From Thermodesulfomicrobium sp. WS (GTDB lineage: Bacteria > Desulfobacterota > Desulfovibrionia > Desulfovibrionales > Desulfomicrobiaceae), in the NCBI RefSeq assembly GCF_027925145.1, contig NZ_AP027130.1, positions 62,001 through 126,000 on the forward strand: a stretch of DNA of 64,000 bases. Direction: 5' to 3'. The notes beneath the pieces were generated by a model. The model was not told the origin of the DNA. It did not search any database and saw only the letters and a list, made by a program, of their open reading frames with translations. A program made the translations under genes and the position numbers. Shown here one piece after another: positions 8,601 through 17,149 of this stretch. The stretch's first letter is position 1, and every line of letters starts with the position of its first letter.

Positions 8601-10472
8601 TTATTCCAAGAAGATCTTCTTGCGTCGTGAACCAAGCGCCGGCGCCTCACGCCGCTCTGGGACAGAGGCCGGTACGGGCGCACCTTTTTGCGGGTCTTCC
8701 GTACCGCTTGCCTGCGCCGGCTTGGCGGTTCCGTTTTTGCGCGGCCGACGACGGCGCCGACGACTCTTGGGCCTCGCCTCAGCCCCCTCATCCCCGCCAG
8801 GCGCATCACCCAAAGCTTCCGCATCCGAAGCCACCAAGGGCTCAGACGCGGCGGACGGATCCGACGGGGCGGCGGTCACGGGAGGCTCCTCCTGGCGGGG
8901 CAGCCCCTCCAAAGGCGCATGCTCCCCTTCCGGCGCGGCCAAAGCCTCGCTGGGGCCGCTTTCGACGACCGGGGCCGCAGGGGCCTTCTTCTTGCGCGAA
9001 CGCCGACGCCGACGTTTCTCACGCGCCGGGGCCTCCTCCGACGATGGCACTTCGCCCGGCGCACTACCGCGGCCTGCGGCAGGCGGCACGCTCGCGGCCA
9101 AAAGCGGTCCTGTGGCAGGAAGTTCCACGGCGTGAAAGACCGATTGGTAGAATTGGTCCACGAGCATGGCCAACAGGATGCGGCCATCCTCGCTTTCGGC
9201 CAAGTCCGCCACCAAGGGTTCAAAGCGCTGCAAGCGTTCTTTCTGGATATTGTCCGCCCGGCGCAACGCGGCCTCCAGCAAGGATACCGCCCGCTGCGCC
9301 ACGGTGGCCTGGACCTCGGCATCGGAAGGCAGGGTGCGGTCTTCGATGGTGATGCCAAAACGCCGGCCGATGGCCGCCAAATCCAGTTCCTCCACCCCAG
9401 AGACCAAAGAAATCGCCACCCCGGCGGCCCCGGCCCGACCAGTGCGCCCGGTGCGATGCACGTACGCCTCGGGGTCTTGCGGCGGCTGGTATTGAAACAC
9501 ATGGGAGAGGTCCGGCACGTCGATGCCGCGGCCCGCCACGTCCGTGGCCACCAAGAATTTGATCCGCCCGCGCCGCAAATCGTCGAGCACGGCCTCCCGC
9601 GCCGACTGCGAAATATCGGCGGACAATTCGCCGGTCTCATAGCCAAAGCGCTGGAGCACCACGGAGACGAAATGCACATCGGATTTGGTGTTGCAAAACA
9701 CGATGGCCGAAGAGGGATTTTCCATCTCGATGATCTTGACCAAGGCGCGGCTCTTCTGCAGCGCCGGCACACGATACTGCACATGGACGATATCGTGGAC
9801 GTGCACTTGATCCTGACTCAAGGAAATACCTATGGGATCCTTGAGGAATTGCGCCGCTAAGCGCTGGACATACCCAGGGTACGTTGCGGAGAACATGGCC
9901 GTCTGCAGCCCAGAAGGCAGGTAGCGCTGCAACTGCTTCATATCCGGATAAAAGCCCATGGAGAGCATGCGGTCGGCCTCGTCAAAGACAAGCACCCGCA
10001 AGGCGTCGAGGTGCAGCGTGCCGCGCAGCAAATGATCGAGAATCCGCCCCGGGGTGCCGACCACCACCTGAGCCCCGGCCTCCAGCGCCTGCACCTGCGG
10101 TCGGAAACCGACGCCGCCGTAAATGGCCACCGGCGTGAGCCCTACATCGGCAAACAGGATCTCCGCATCCCGGCATACCTGCACGGCGAGCTCGCGGGTG
10201 GGGGTGAGCACCAAGGCCTGTACCCCGCCATCTCGGCGAACCATGGAGCCCATGGGCAAAAGAAAGGCCCCGGTCTTGCCACTGCCGGTCCTCGATTGCA
10301 CCATGACGTCCCGGCCAGCGGCCAGGACCGGCAGCACACGGCGCTGCACCGGCATAAGGTCCTGCCAGCCGAGCCGCGTCGCCCCTTGGCGCAATGGCTC
10401 TGCCAAATCTTCCCAGCGGGCCTCACCGTACGAGGCCGCCGCTTCCACATGTTCTATCGATTCCGTATGCAT
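8601..10472 (-). CDS. DEAD-box ATP-dependent RNA helicase with long basic tail
   Basis: A 623-residue DEAD-box helicase. The core covers about residues 10-375: Q-motif region, SRTGSGKTG (Walker A), PTRELA, TPGR, VFDEADRM, SATYP and the C-terminal HRTGRTGRAG. Residues about 375-460 resemble the DeaD/CsdA C-terminal region. The last ~150 residues are low-complexity, with two arginine/lysine clusters (REKRRRRRSRKKK and SRRRRRRPRKNG) separated by acidic proline/alanine-rich sequence, likely an unstructured RNA-binding tail. The start MHTESIEH follows AGGA. It shares an operon with RNase E/G, which suggests a degradosome-like role. DeaD versus RhlE-type assignment is open. Confidence 0.92.
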   Translation of the reverse strand: MHTESIEHVEAAASYGEARWEDLAEPLRQGATRLGWQDLMPVQRRVLPVLAAGRDVMVQSRTGSGKTGAFLLPMGSMVRRDGGVQALVLTPTRELAVQVCRDAEILFADVGLTPVAIYGGVGFRPQVQALEAGAQVVVGTPGRILDHLLRGTLHLDALRVLVFDEADRMLSMGFYPDMKQLQRYLPSGLQTAMFSATYPGYVQRLAAQFLKDPIGISLSQDQVHVHDIVHVQYRVPALQKSRALVKIIEMENPSSAIVFCNTKSDVHFVSVVLQRFGYETGELSADISQSAREAVLDDLRRGRIKFLVATDVAGRGIDVPDLSHVFQYQPPQDPEAYVHRTGRTGRAGAAGVAISLVSGVEELDLAAIGRRFGITIEDRTLPSDAEVQATVAQRAVSLLEAALRRADNIQKERLQRFEPLVADLAESEDGRILLAMLVDQFYQSVFHAVELPATGPLLAASVPPAAGRGSAPGEVPSSEEAPAREKRRRRRSRKKKAPAAPVVESGPSEALAAPEGEHAPLEGLPRQEEPPVTAAPSDPSAASEPLVASDAEALGDAPGGDEGAEARPKSRRRRRRPRKNGTAKPAQASGTEDPQKGAPVPASVPERREAPALGSRRKKIFLE

Positions 10473-10498
10473 ATGATTCCTATGTCGTTTCCATCTAT

Positions 10499-11614
10499 CT
10501 ATCTCTCGAGAATATCCCAAATATGGGCACAGATGGCGTTGCCGAGCAGCATGCCCTGGCGGGAAAGCCGTACCGATATGCCGTCCCATACCACAAGGCC
10601 AGCCTGCACCAAGGGCCCAAGCGCGGCGCCGAACCCGGCCACATCCCGCCCCAGGCCACAGGCCCACGAGGCAACGTCAAAACCGTCCCGGGTGCGCAGC
10701 CCGAGCATGACCCGCTCCCGCAGGGCCACCGCTGGCGACAAGGACTCCGCCTTCGGCGCAAGCGCTCCCTCCACCATCAGACCATAGTCCTCCAGCGAGG
10801 CCGGATTGGTCCACCGGCGCCCCTGCCAGGTGGAGACTGCCGCGGGGCCAAAACCCAGGTAATCCTCCCCCCGCCAATACCCAAGGTTGTGGCGGCAGGC
10901 CGCCCCCGGACGCGCAAAGTTGGCGAGCTCATAGTGCATGAATCCGCGTTCCTCCAAGAACTGACACATCCAATGAAATTGGGCGGAAGCTTCGTCTTCC
11001 GAAGGCCAGGGCACCGGATCTGCGGCCAGCGGGGTGCCCGGCTCCGCGGTCAGGGCGTAGCACGACACATGCCCCACCCCCAAGCCCACGGCCCCGGCGA
11101 GATCCTGCTGCCACTGCGCCAAAGAAACGCCCGGCACATTCCACAAGAGGTCCACACTCACTGCCAATCCTGTCGCCACAGCGGCCTGCACCGCCGCCAC
11201 CGCCTGCGCTCCGTCGTGCGGGCGACCGAGGAAGGCCAAGGTCTGGTCATCAAAGCTCTGCACGCCCAGGCTGATCCGGGTGACCCCCAAATCCCCCAGT
11301 GCGGCCATCCATCCCGGTCGCAGAGCGGATTCCGGATTCGCTTCCACCGTGACCTCCGCTCCGACAGCGATCCCCAGAGCCTGGTCCACCGCAGCAAGTA
11401 TGCGTGCGAGCTGCCGCACCTCCCACATCGACGGTGTGCCGCCGCCGATGTATATGGTGTGCGCCGGACCGATGCCCTGAGCGCTCCAGCGCCCCACATG
11501 CGCCACGATCAAGTCCACCACCCGTGCCGCCGCCTCCGAAGAGAACTCCCAGGAGGTAAAGGCACAGTACCGGCACTTGCGGCGACACAAAGGAAGGTGG
11601 ACATATACCTGCAT
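10499..11614 (-). CDS. hemW: HemW-like radical SAM protein (heme chaperone / CPO-like)
   Basis: A 371-residue radical SAM protein. CRRKCRYCAF near the start is the CxxxCxxC [4Fe-4S] motif. IYIGGGTPSMWE, RISLGVQSFDD and HNLGYWRGEDYLGFGP are characteristic of the HemW/HemN-like group, and the C-terminal HemN domain is present. HemW has a short N-terminus that lacks the extra HemN cysteine arrangement, as here, so heme trafficking rather than coproporphyrinogen oxidation is favoured. The start codon shares one base with the queH stop (TAATG). Assignment to HemW over HemN paralogues is by length and N-terminus. Confidence 0.85.
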   Translation of the reverse strand: MQVYVHLPLCRRKCRYCAFTSWEFSSEAAARVVDLIVAHVGRWSAQGIGPAHTIYIGGGTPSMWEVRQLARILAAVDQALGIAVGAEVTVEANPESALRPGWMAALGDLGVTRISLGVQSFDDQTLAFLGRPHDGAQAVAAVQAAVATGLAVSVDLLWNVPGVSLAQWQQDLAGAVGLGVGHVSCYALTAEPGTPLAADPVPWPSEDEASAQFHWMCQFLEERGFMHYELANFARPGAACRHNLGYWRGEDYLGFGPAAVSTWQGRRWTNPASLEDYGLMVEGALAPKAESLSPAVALRERVMLGLRTRDGFDVASWACGLGRDVAGFGAALGPLVQAGLVVWDGISVRLSRQGMLLGNAICAHIWDILER

Positions 11615-12147
11615 TACGGCCCCAACATGCTCTTGAAGCGCTCTGCCTCGCTATACAGACATCCACAATATTGCTGACGATAGATCCCCATTTCCTTGGA
11701 TCTTGCGATTCCTTCACTCCATCCTTCCCGAAAATCCTCGTAATAGAATGGTATAGATCCGCGCATATCCTCTGCAAGCTGACGGATCTCTTCATGCTTT
11801 TGAAATTTACTATAAAGAAGTGTGGTAGAAAAGGCGTCGAATCCACCGTGTCGGGCGATATGTATAGTCCGCTCCAAGCGTAAAATGTAACACAATTTAC
11901 AGCGACGCTCTTCGCGAAAGGCCACCTGCCGGAAGTACACCGCAGGATCATAACGCTCCGAACAGATAACCGGCACACCAAGAGCCTGGGCGACCTGTTG
12001 CAGGGCCTTCCAGCGGCGGACGTACTCCTGCAAGGGGTGGATGTTGGGATTGAAGAACAGCAGATGGACCTGCACCCCGCGTTCCAGAAGCACACGCAAG
12101 GGATACAGGGCGCAGGGGCCACAGCAGGCATGGAGCAAAAGGCGCAT
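11614..12147 (-). CDS. queH: Epoxyqueuosine reductase QueH
   Basis: A 177-residue DUF208 family protein, the non-cobalamin enzyme that reduces epoxyqueuosine to queuosine in tRNA. The N-terminal LLLHACCGPCALYPL, the central ERRCKLCYILRLERT and the C-terminal YRQQYCGCLYSE provide the four-cysteine iron-sulfur and redox motifs of the family. The length is typical. It sits between rng and hemW with a nine-base gap upstream and a one-base overlap downstream. Function is well established for family members. Confidence 0.9.
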   Translation of the reverse strand: MRLLLHACCGPCALYPLRVLLERGVQVHLLFFNPNIHPLQEYVRRWKALQQVAQALGVPVICSERYDPAVYFRQVAFREERRCKLCYILRLERTIHIARHGGFDAFSTTLLYSKFQKHEEIRQLAEDMRGSIPFYYEDFREGWSEGIARSKEMGIYRQQYCGCLYSEAERFKSMLGP

Positions 12148-12156
12148 GCTCGCCCC

Positions 12157-13623
12157 CTAGCAAAAGGAGCATGGCTCCGATGACGAGGGCAGCACGAGCA
12201 CCCGACGGCCGCAGCGCTGCTCCAGCTCCACGAGTTTTTCCCGCTTGCGGTTCAAAAGGTACACCGCCAGCTCCGGGTCCGTGAAGTACTCCAAAGGCTC
12301 CGATGCCACGCCGGTACGCAAGGCACGAAAGATCTCCTTGAGGGCGCGCATGGCCCGCCATTCGAGATTGCGGCGGCTCCCCGTGCCCTTGCAATGGGGG
12401 CACATGTCCAGACTCGCCGAAAGGGCCGAGGTCCCCAACCGCTGGCGCACGATCTCCATGAGTCCGAACTTGGAGATCCGCCCCACATCGGTACGGGCTC
12501 GGTCCGCTTTGAGGGCCTGGCGCATCTCCTTCTCTACCTCGCGGATATGGGCGGGGTCCTTCATTTCGATGAAGTCCACCACGATTTGGCCGCCAATGTC
12601 CCGCAGCATGAGTTGGTGCGCAATTTCCCGCGCAGCCTCCACATTGGTACGCAAGGCCATTTCTTTGAAGTTTTTCTCCCCGCCGATCTTTCCGGAGTTG
12701 ATGTCAATGGCCGTGAGGGCCTCGGTATGATCGAAGACCAATTGGCCACCGCTGGGCAAATTCACGGTGCGGGACAGCACGGTGGCGAGCTGCTCTTCCA
12801 CCCGAAACCGCTCGAAAAGCGTCTGCTGGGGATCGGTATGGACTTTGACGATGCTCTTGCGCCGGGGGAATACGAGACTCGCGAATTCATTGACTTGGGC
12901 AGCGGTGTCCTCATCGTCCACCCAGCACTCCACGATGTCCGCCGTCAGGTAGTCGCGAATGGCGCGAAAGGCTAGATCCTTCTCTTCATAGACCAACACC
13001 GGCGCTGGCGACTCGTTGGCACGTTTGCGAATGTCCTTCCACAGGCGCTTGAGAAACTGCAGGTCCCGGGACAAGGCCGCCTTGCTCTGCCCTTCGCTCA
13101 CGGTGCGCACGATGACCCCGATCCCTTCCTCGAGCCCCATTTCCTCAACGATCTCCTTGAGCCGGACGCGTTCTTTTTCCTCTTCGATCTTGCGGGAGAT
13201 GCCGAGCTGCTCCCGCCCCGGGGTGAGCACAAAATACCGTCCCGGAATGGAGAGATACGTGGTCAAAAAGGCACCCTTGCTCCCTGTGGGCTCTTTGACC
13301 ACCTGCACCAGCATCTCCTGCCCTGGCCGCAAGGCCTTTTGCAGGGGAGGATACCCACGTGAAGGCGGATCGATGAGATAGTACTCGGGATGCACTTCAT
13401 CCACTTGCAAAAAGCCGTTCTTTTCCGCACCGTAGTTGATGAACGCCGCTTGCAGCGCCTGATCGATGTTATGAATTTTTCCTTTGTAGATATTTCCTTT
13501 TGTTTTGCTTTGATGGAGCATCTCCACGTAGTATTCCACCACCACGCCGTCTTGAGTAATGACGACTTCCACCTGCTCACCAGGAAGGACACTGATAAGC
13601 ATCTTCCGAATCTTCTCTGCCAT
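12157..13623 (-). CDS. rng: Ribonuclease E/G family endoribonuclease
   Basis: A 488-residue RNase E/G catalytic protein involved in rRNA maturation and mRNA decay. Residues about 35-120 form the S1 RNA-binding domain. TAIDINSGKIGGEKNF and VVDFIEMKD carry the metal-binding aspartates, and CPHCKGTGSRR is the zinc-link. It lacks the long C-terminal scaffold of E. coli RNase E, so it is of RNase G size. ATG at 13623 follows GAGGAACGC. First gene of an operon with queH, hemW, a DEAD-box helicase and a PilZ protein. Confidence 0.93.
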   Translation of the reverse strand: MAEKIRKMLISVLPGEQVEVVITQDGVVVEYYVEMLHQSKTKGNIYKGKIHNIDQALQAAFINYGAEKNGFLQVDEVHPEYYLIDPPSRGYPPLQKALRPGQEMLVQVVKEPTGSKGAFLTTYLSIPGRYFVLTPGREQLGISRKIEEEKERVRLKEIVEEMGLEEGIGVIVRTVSEGQSKAALSRDLQFLKRLWKDIRKRANESPAPVLVYEEKDLAFRAIRDYLTADIVECWVDDEDTAAQVNEFASLVFPRRKSIVKVHTDPQQTLFERFRVEEQLATVLSRTVNLPSGGQLVFDHTEALTAIDINSGKIGGEKNFKEMALRTNVEAAREIAHQLMLRDIGGQIVVDFIEMKDPAHIREVEKEMRQALKADRARTDVGRISKFGLMEIVRQRLGTSALSASLDMCPHCKGTGSRRNLEWRAMRALKEIFRALRTGVASEPLEYFTDPELAVYLLNRKREKLVELEQRCGRRVLVLPSSSEPCSFC

Positions 13624-13841
13624 GCGTTCCTCGAAAAAAATAAAGAGAGTTCCATGCAGTTTTCCAGCCGTGCATGCGGGCGGGAATACCGCCGCGCTCG
13701 ACAGCGTCTTTGGGCTCAAGCCGAAAAGACGCCGGAGCAGGCGGCGAAAAAACTGGGCTCCACGGTCGCCTTGCTGTCCTTGACAGGCAAAAACGGCACA
13801 GACTACTGCCCCCAGACCATACGCCACAAGGGGGAAATTTC

Positions 13842-14669
13842 ATGCTCGAGCCAGGCCAATTGGTACTGCTCCAAAGCCCAAAGGACAAGCGCTATTTCAT
13901 GGCAGCCACACCCGGCGCCGTGCTGCATACCAGCGACGGGGTGCTGAGTCTCGACGACGCTCGCCAGGCGGGATGGGGGGGCCGTATCAGCTCCCACAAA
14001 GGGGTTCCGTACTTGGTGCTGCGCCCCACCCTGTATGACCTTGTCAAAAGCGGGGTCAAACGCCGCACCCAGATTATCTATCCCAAGGAAATCGGCTACA
14101 TCGCCCTGAAATTGGGTGTGGGCCCAGGCTGCCGGATCATCGAGGCCGGCTGCGGCTCCGGCGGACTCACCACGGCCCTGGCCTGGTTCGTGGGAGAAAG
14201 CGGCCGGGTTTTCACCTATGAACGCCGCCAGGAATTCCTCGACCTCTGCCAGGCCAACCTTGCGTCCGTGGGACTTGCGCACCGCGTCACGCTCCACCAC
14301 CACGACATCGCCCAGGGCTTTCTCCAAACCGACGCCGACGCCCTGTTCTTGGATGTGCGCACCCCATGGGATTACGTCCCATTCATCCCCCAGGCAGTCA
14401 CCCCCGGCGCCCCAGTGGGCTTTCTCCTGCCCACCACCAATCAGGTAAGTGATCTGCTGCGTGCCCTAGAGTCCGGGCCATTTATCGAGATCGAAGTGCT
14501 CGAGATCCTGCTGCGTCGCTACAAACCCGTGGCAGACCGCCTCCGCCCCGAAGACCGTATGGTGGCCCATACCGGATATTTGGTCTTCGCCCGCACCACG
14601 CCGCCGCAATGGAAAACTCCCGAGGAAACCAGCGCGGAGGCCGAAAAAATTGCCTTAAATTTCGAGTAA
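13842..14669 (+). CDS. trmI: tRNA (adenine-N1)-methyltransferase, TrmI family
   Basis: A 275-residue SAM-dependent methyltransferase expected to make m1A58 in the tRNA T-loop. The N-terminal small domain (about 1-75, EPGQLVLLQSPKDKRYFM) is followed by a Rossmann domain with IIEAGCGSGGLTTAL as the SAM motif. DALFLDVRTPWDYVP and FLLPTTNQV are further conserved segments of this family. ATG at 13842 follows a GGGGG run. It is divergent from rng, and a weak TTGACA lies about 60 bases upstream (13780-13785). Confidence 0.88.
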   Translation: MLEPGQLVLLQSPKDKRYFMAATPGAVLHTSDGVLSLDDARQAGWGGRISSHKGVPYLVLRPTLYDLVKSGVKRRTQIIYPKEIGYIALKLGVGPGCRIIEAGCGSGGLTTALAWFVGESGRVFTYERRQEFLDLCQANLASVGLAHRVTLHHHDIAQGFLQTDADALFLDVRTPWDYVPFIPQAVTPGAPVGFLLPTTNQVSDLLRALESGPFIEIEVLEILLRRYKPVADRLRPEDRMVAHTGYLVFARTTPPQWKTPEETSAEAEKIALNFE

Positions 14670-14683
14670 TTATAAAAAAAATC

Positions 14684-14711
14684 TTGCATCTTCCATTTCC
14701 TTTCCTATAAA
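14684..14711 (+). promoter_or_regulatory. Sigma-70-type promoter of the paaK-like gene
   Basis: TTGCAT (14684-14689), a 16-base spacer and TATAAA (14706-14711) lie in a strikingly AT-rich stretch of otherwise GC-rich DNA. Transcription should start around 14718-14720, which is exactly where a 10-bp hairpin begins. The match to consensus is good in both boxes. Confidence 0.6.
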
Positions 14712-14719
14712 GATGCTAT

Positions 14720-14753
14720 TTTCCGCGGCCGGACATCCCGGATGCCGCGGAAA
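14720..14753 (+). promoter_or_regulatory. Perfect 10-bp stem-loop at the predicted 5' end of the paaK-like mRNA (or terminator of trmI)
   Basis: TTTCCGCGGC (14720-14729) pairs perfectly with GCCGCGGAAA (14744-14753) around a 14-base loop, followed by TCCTTTTTCCC. As the last element after trmI it could be an intrinsic terminator. Because the promoter at 14684-14711 starts transcription at its left arm, it could equally be a 5'-end stabilising hairpin or attenuator in the 60-base leader of the next gene. Confidence 0.55.
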
Positions 14754-14780
14754 TCCTTTTTCCCGGCAGGAGGATCATCC

Positions 14781-16046
14781 ATGACCCGCAAAGACCGCAC
14801 CGAAGGCATCTTCAGCCGCCGCGAGGTGCTCGATTCCACCGAACGGCAAAAATACTATCAGATTCAGCTCAAGGAACTGCTCACCTACGCCTACCGCTAC
14901 TCCGAAGACGTCAAAAAACGCTTCGATCGCGCACAGTTTTCGGTGGAAAAGTTCCGGGATCTCATCGACCTCAAGCATGTCCCCATTCTCAAGAAGAAAG
15001 AGCTCATCTTCCTGCAGTCCATGGGGCCGCGCCTCGGTGGGCTCCTCACCAAGGACTTGGGCGATTTGCGCCGCATCTTTCTCTCCCCTGGTCCCATCTT
15101 CGATCCCGAAGACCGTGGTGACGACTATTGGGGATGGACGGAGAGCTTTTACGCCACTGGATTTCGTTCCGGCGACGTGGTGCAAAACACCTTCAATTAC
15201 CACCTCGCCCCTGCAGGGCTCATGTTCGAAGAACCGCTGCGCGCCTTGGGGTGCGCGGTCATTCCCGCAGGCCCCGGCAACACGGCGACCCAGCTCGATA
15301 TCATGCGGAAACTCCGCGTGACAGGGTACATCGGCACGCCCAGCTATCTCATGCATCTTGCCCAAAAGGCCGAAGAGAAGGGCATGAATCTGCGCAAAGA
15401 CCTCTTCTTGGAAGTGGCCTTTGTCACCGGTGAGCGATTTTCGGAAAAACTTCGCTCCACCATCGAAAAGAAGTTCGACCTCATCATGCGTCAGGGATAC
15501 GGCACCGCAGACGTGGGATGCATCGGCTACGAGTGTTTCCACAAGACCGGACTGCATATCGCCGGCCGCGCCTATGTGGAAATCTGCCATCCTGATACCG
15601 GTATCCCCCTCAAGGATGGGGAAACGGGCGAGATCGTGGTCACGGTGTTCAATAAAACCTACCCCTTGATCCGCCTGGCTACAGGCGATCTGTCGTACAT
15701 CGACCGCTCGCCGTGTCCATGCGGCCGCACCAGCCCGCGGCTGGGGGCCATTGTGGGACGCGTGGACACCACGGCGCGCATCAAGGGAATGTTTGTCTAC
15801 CCGCATCAGGTGGAGCAGGTGCTCTCCGGCTTCGAGGAGATCAAGAGATGGCAGATCGAGGTTACGAACCCCGGTGGTGTGGACGAAATGACGCTCATCA
15901 TCGAGTCCGCCCAGTTCAAACGCGAAGAAGAATTGCAGCTGCTTTTCCGGGAAAAGATCAAGATTCGGCCGGTGGTCAAGGTGGTGCCTCCGGGGACGCT
16001 GCCGCCGCAGATCCGCGCCATCGAAGACAAACGTTCATGGGATTAG
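14781..16046 (+). CDS. Phenylacetate-CoA ligase-like adenylate-forming enzyme
   Basis: A 421-residue member of the PaaK branch of AMP-binding acyl-CoA ligases, which activates an aryl or alkyl carboxylate through an acyl-adenylate to its CoA thioester. Seen here are SYLMHLAQKAEEKG, QGYGTADVGCIGYEC in the nucleotide-binding region, GETGEIVVTVFNKTYPLIR and the TGDLSYID aspartate motif. A cysteine pair, CPCGRTSPRLG, and the C-terminal lid IKGMFVYPHQVEQVL complete the picture. AGGAGG precedes ATG 14781. No phenylacetate catabolic genes are nearby, so the substrate is open; in sulfate reducers such genes often scavenge aryl acids. It overlaps the next gene by ten bases. Confidence 0.82.
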   Translation: MTRKDRTEGIFSRREVLDSTERQKYYQIQLKELLTYAYRYSEDVKKRFDRAQFSVEKFRDLIDLKHVPILKKKELIFLQSMGPRLGGLLTKDLGDLRRIFLSPGPIFDPEDRGDDYWGWTESFYATGFRSGDVVQNTFNYHLAPAGLMFEEPLRALGCAVIPAGPGNTATQLDIMRKLRVTGYIGTPSYLMHLAQKAEEKGMNLRKDLFLEVAFVTGERFSEKLRSTIEKKFDLIMRQGYGTADVGCIGYECFHKTGLHIAGRAYVEICHPDTGIPLKDGETGEIVVTVFNKTYPLIRLATGDLSYIDRSPCPCGRTSPRLGAIVGRVDTTARIKGMFVYPHQVEQVLSGFEEIKRWQIEVTNPGGVDEMTLIIESAQFKREEELQLLFREKIKIRPVVKVVPPGTLPPQIRAIEDKRSWD

Positions 16047-17149
16047 CCTGGGGGCTCCTCGTGGGGCTCCTCTTGAGCCTTGGGGCGTGCGCGCCGCACG
16101 CCCCAAAGCCCCTGCAGGAAACGCCCGAACGCGGCCTTCTCTCCGCCCAAGGGACGCCCCTCAGTGCTTCCGCCCTTACGGCCATGGCCGCGCAGGCCGA
16201 CTACATCCTCATTGGCGAGACCCACGCCAATCCATGTGACCACGCCGCTGCCGCCGAGATCCTCCACGCCTTGGCTGGGGCGGGGATACGCTTCGACCTT
16301 GGGTTGGAGATGCTCCCCCGGGAAAGCCAGCCATTTCTCGACCAGCACCCCTCCCGCGAGGACCTCGCCCGGCATTGGGATGCCGCCTGGGGCTATCCCT
16401 TCACCCTTTACGCGCCCGTACTGGATGCCGCCCGCGCCCACGGGGCTCGGCTGGTGGGCCTCAACGTGCCCTGGGCACTTGTGCAGGACTTCCGCGACGG
16501 TCGCCTCGCCCCAGACCACCCGGCGCTGCCGCGCGCCCTCATCCCCCCCTGCCCGGAACAAGAGCGCGGGCTCGCCGAGCAGTTTGCCCTGCATCAGAAA
16601 ATGCGGCCGGAATCGGCCACCAAGCTGAGCGACTTCCTCCGCGTACAGTCTCTGTGGGACTCGGTCATGGCCGAAACCGCCATCCAATGGCGCCGCCAGC
16701 ACCACAGGCCCGTGGTCATCCTGACTGGCGCCGGCCACGTGGAGCGCGGCTTTGGGATCCCCTACCGTATCGCCGCCTTGGAGCCCGAGGCGAAGATGCT
16801 CGCCATCCTGCCCTGGCGCGATGCCTCGAGCCAAGAGGAGGCCGTGTCCTCCTGCACCCCGCACCTGCGCACGGCCTTCTTCGTCTGCCCGCCCACCCAG
16901 CACAGCCGTCTGGGCATGCTCCTCGACTTCCGGGACACCATCACCGTGCAGCGCGTGGAGCCTGGGTCGCGGGCCGAGGCCATGGGACTTCAGGCAGGCG
17001 ACCGCATCGTTGCCGTCGGCGGCACGCCGGTGCACACGGCCGAAGACCTCCACAGCGCCGCCGCGACTGCCGCACGCCGCGGGGAGGCCATGCGTTTCAC
17101 CGTGGAGCGCCACGGGCAGACCATCACCCTCACCATGCCGCCGCGCTGA
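16037..17149 (+). CDS. ChaN-like lipoprotein with C-terminal PDZ domain
   Basis: A 370-residue predicted lipoprotein. The signal peptide ends in a lipobox LSLGAC (Cys about 18). Residues about 45-270 are the ChaN/DUF399 domain (YILIGETHANPCDH, LEMLPRESQPF, LTGAGHVERGFGIP), a family linked to iron regulation and heme-binding. Residues about 290-370 form a PDZ domain (ITVQRVEPGSRAEAMGLQAG, DRIVAVGGTPV), which binds exposed C-termini in proteases and chaperones. The start at 16037 overlaps the ligase gene by ten bases, and the stop shares a base with mutM. Domain assignments are confident; the biological role is unknown. Confidence 0.78.
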   Translation: MGLAWGLLVGLLLSLGACAPHAPKPLQETPERGLLSAQGTPLSASALTAMAAQADYILIGETHANPCDHAAAAEILHALAGAGIRFDLGLEMLPRESQPFLDQHPSREDLARHWDAAWGYPFTLYAPVLDAARAHGARLVGLNVPWALVQDFRDGRLAPDHPALPRALIPPCPEQERGLAEQFALHQKMRPESATKLSDFLRVQSLWDSVMAETAIQWRRQHHRPVVILTGAGHVERGFGIPYRIAALEPEAKMLAILPWRDASSQEEAVSSCTPHLRTAFFVCPPTQHSRLGMLLDFRDTITVQRVEPGSRAEAMGLQAGDRIVAVGGTPVHTAEDLHSAAATAARRGEAMRFTVERHGQTITLTMPPR

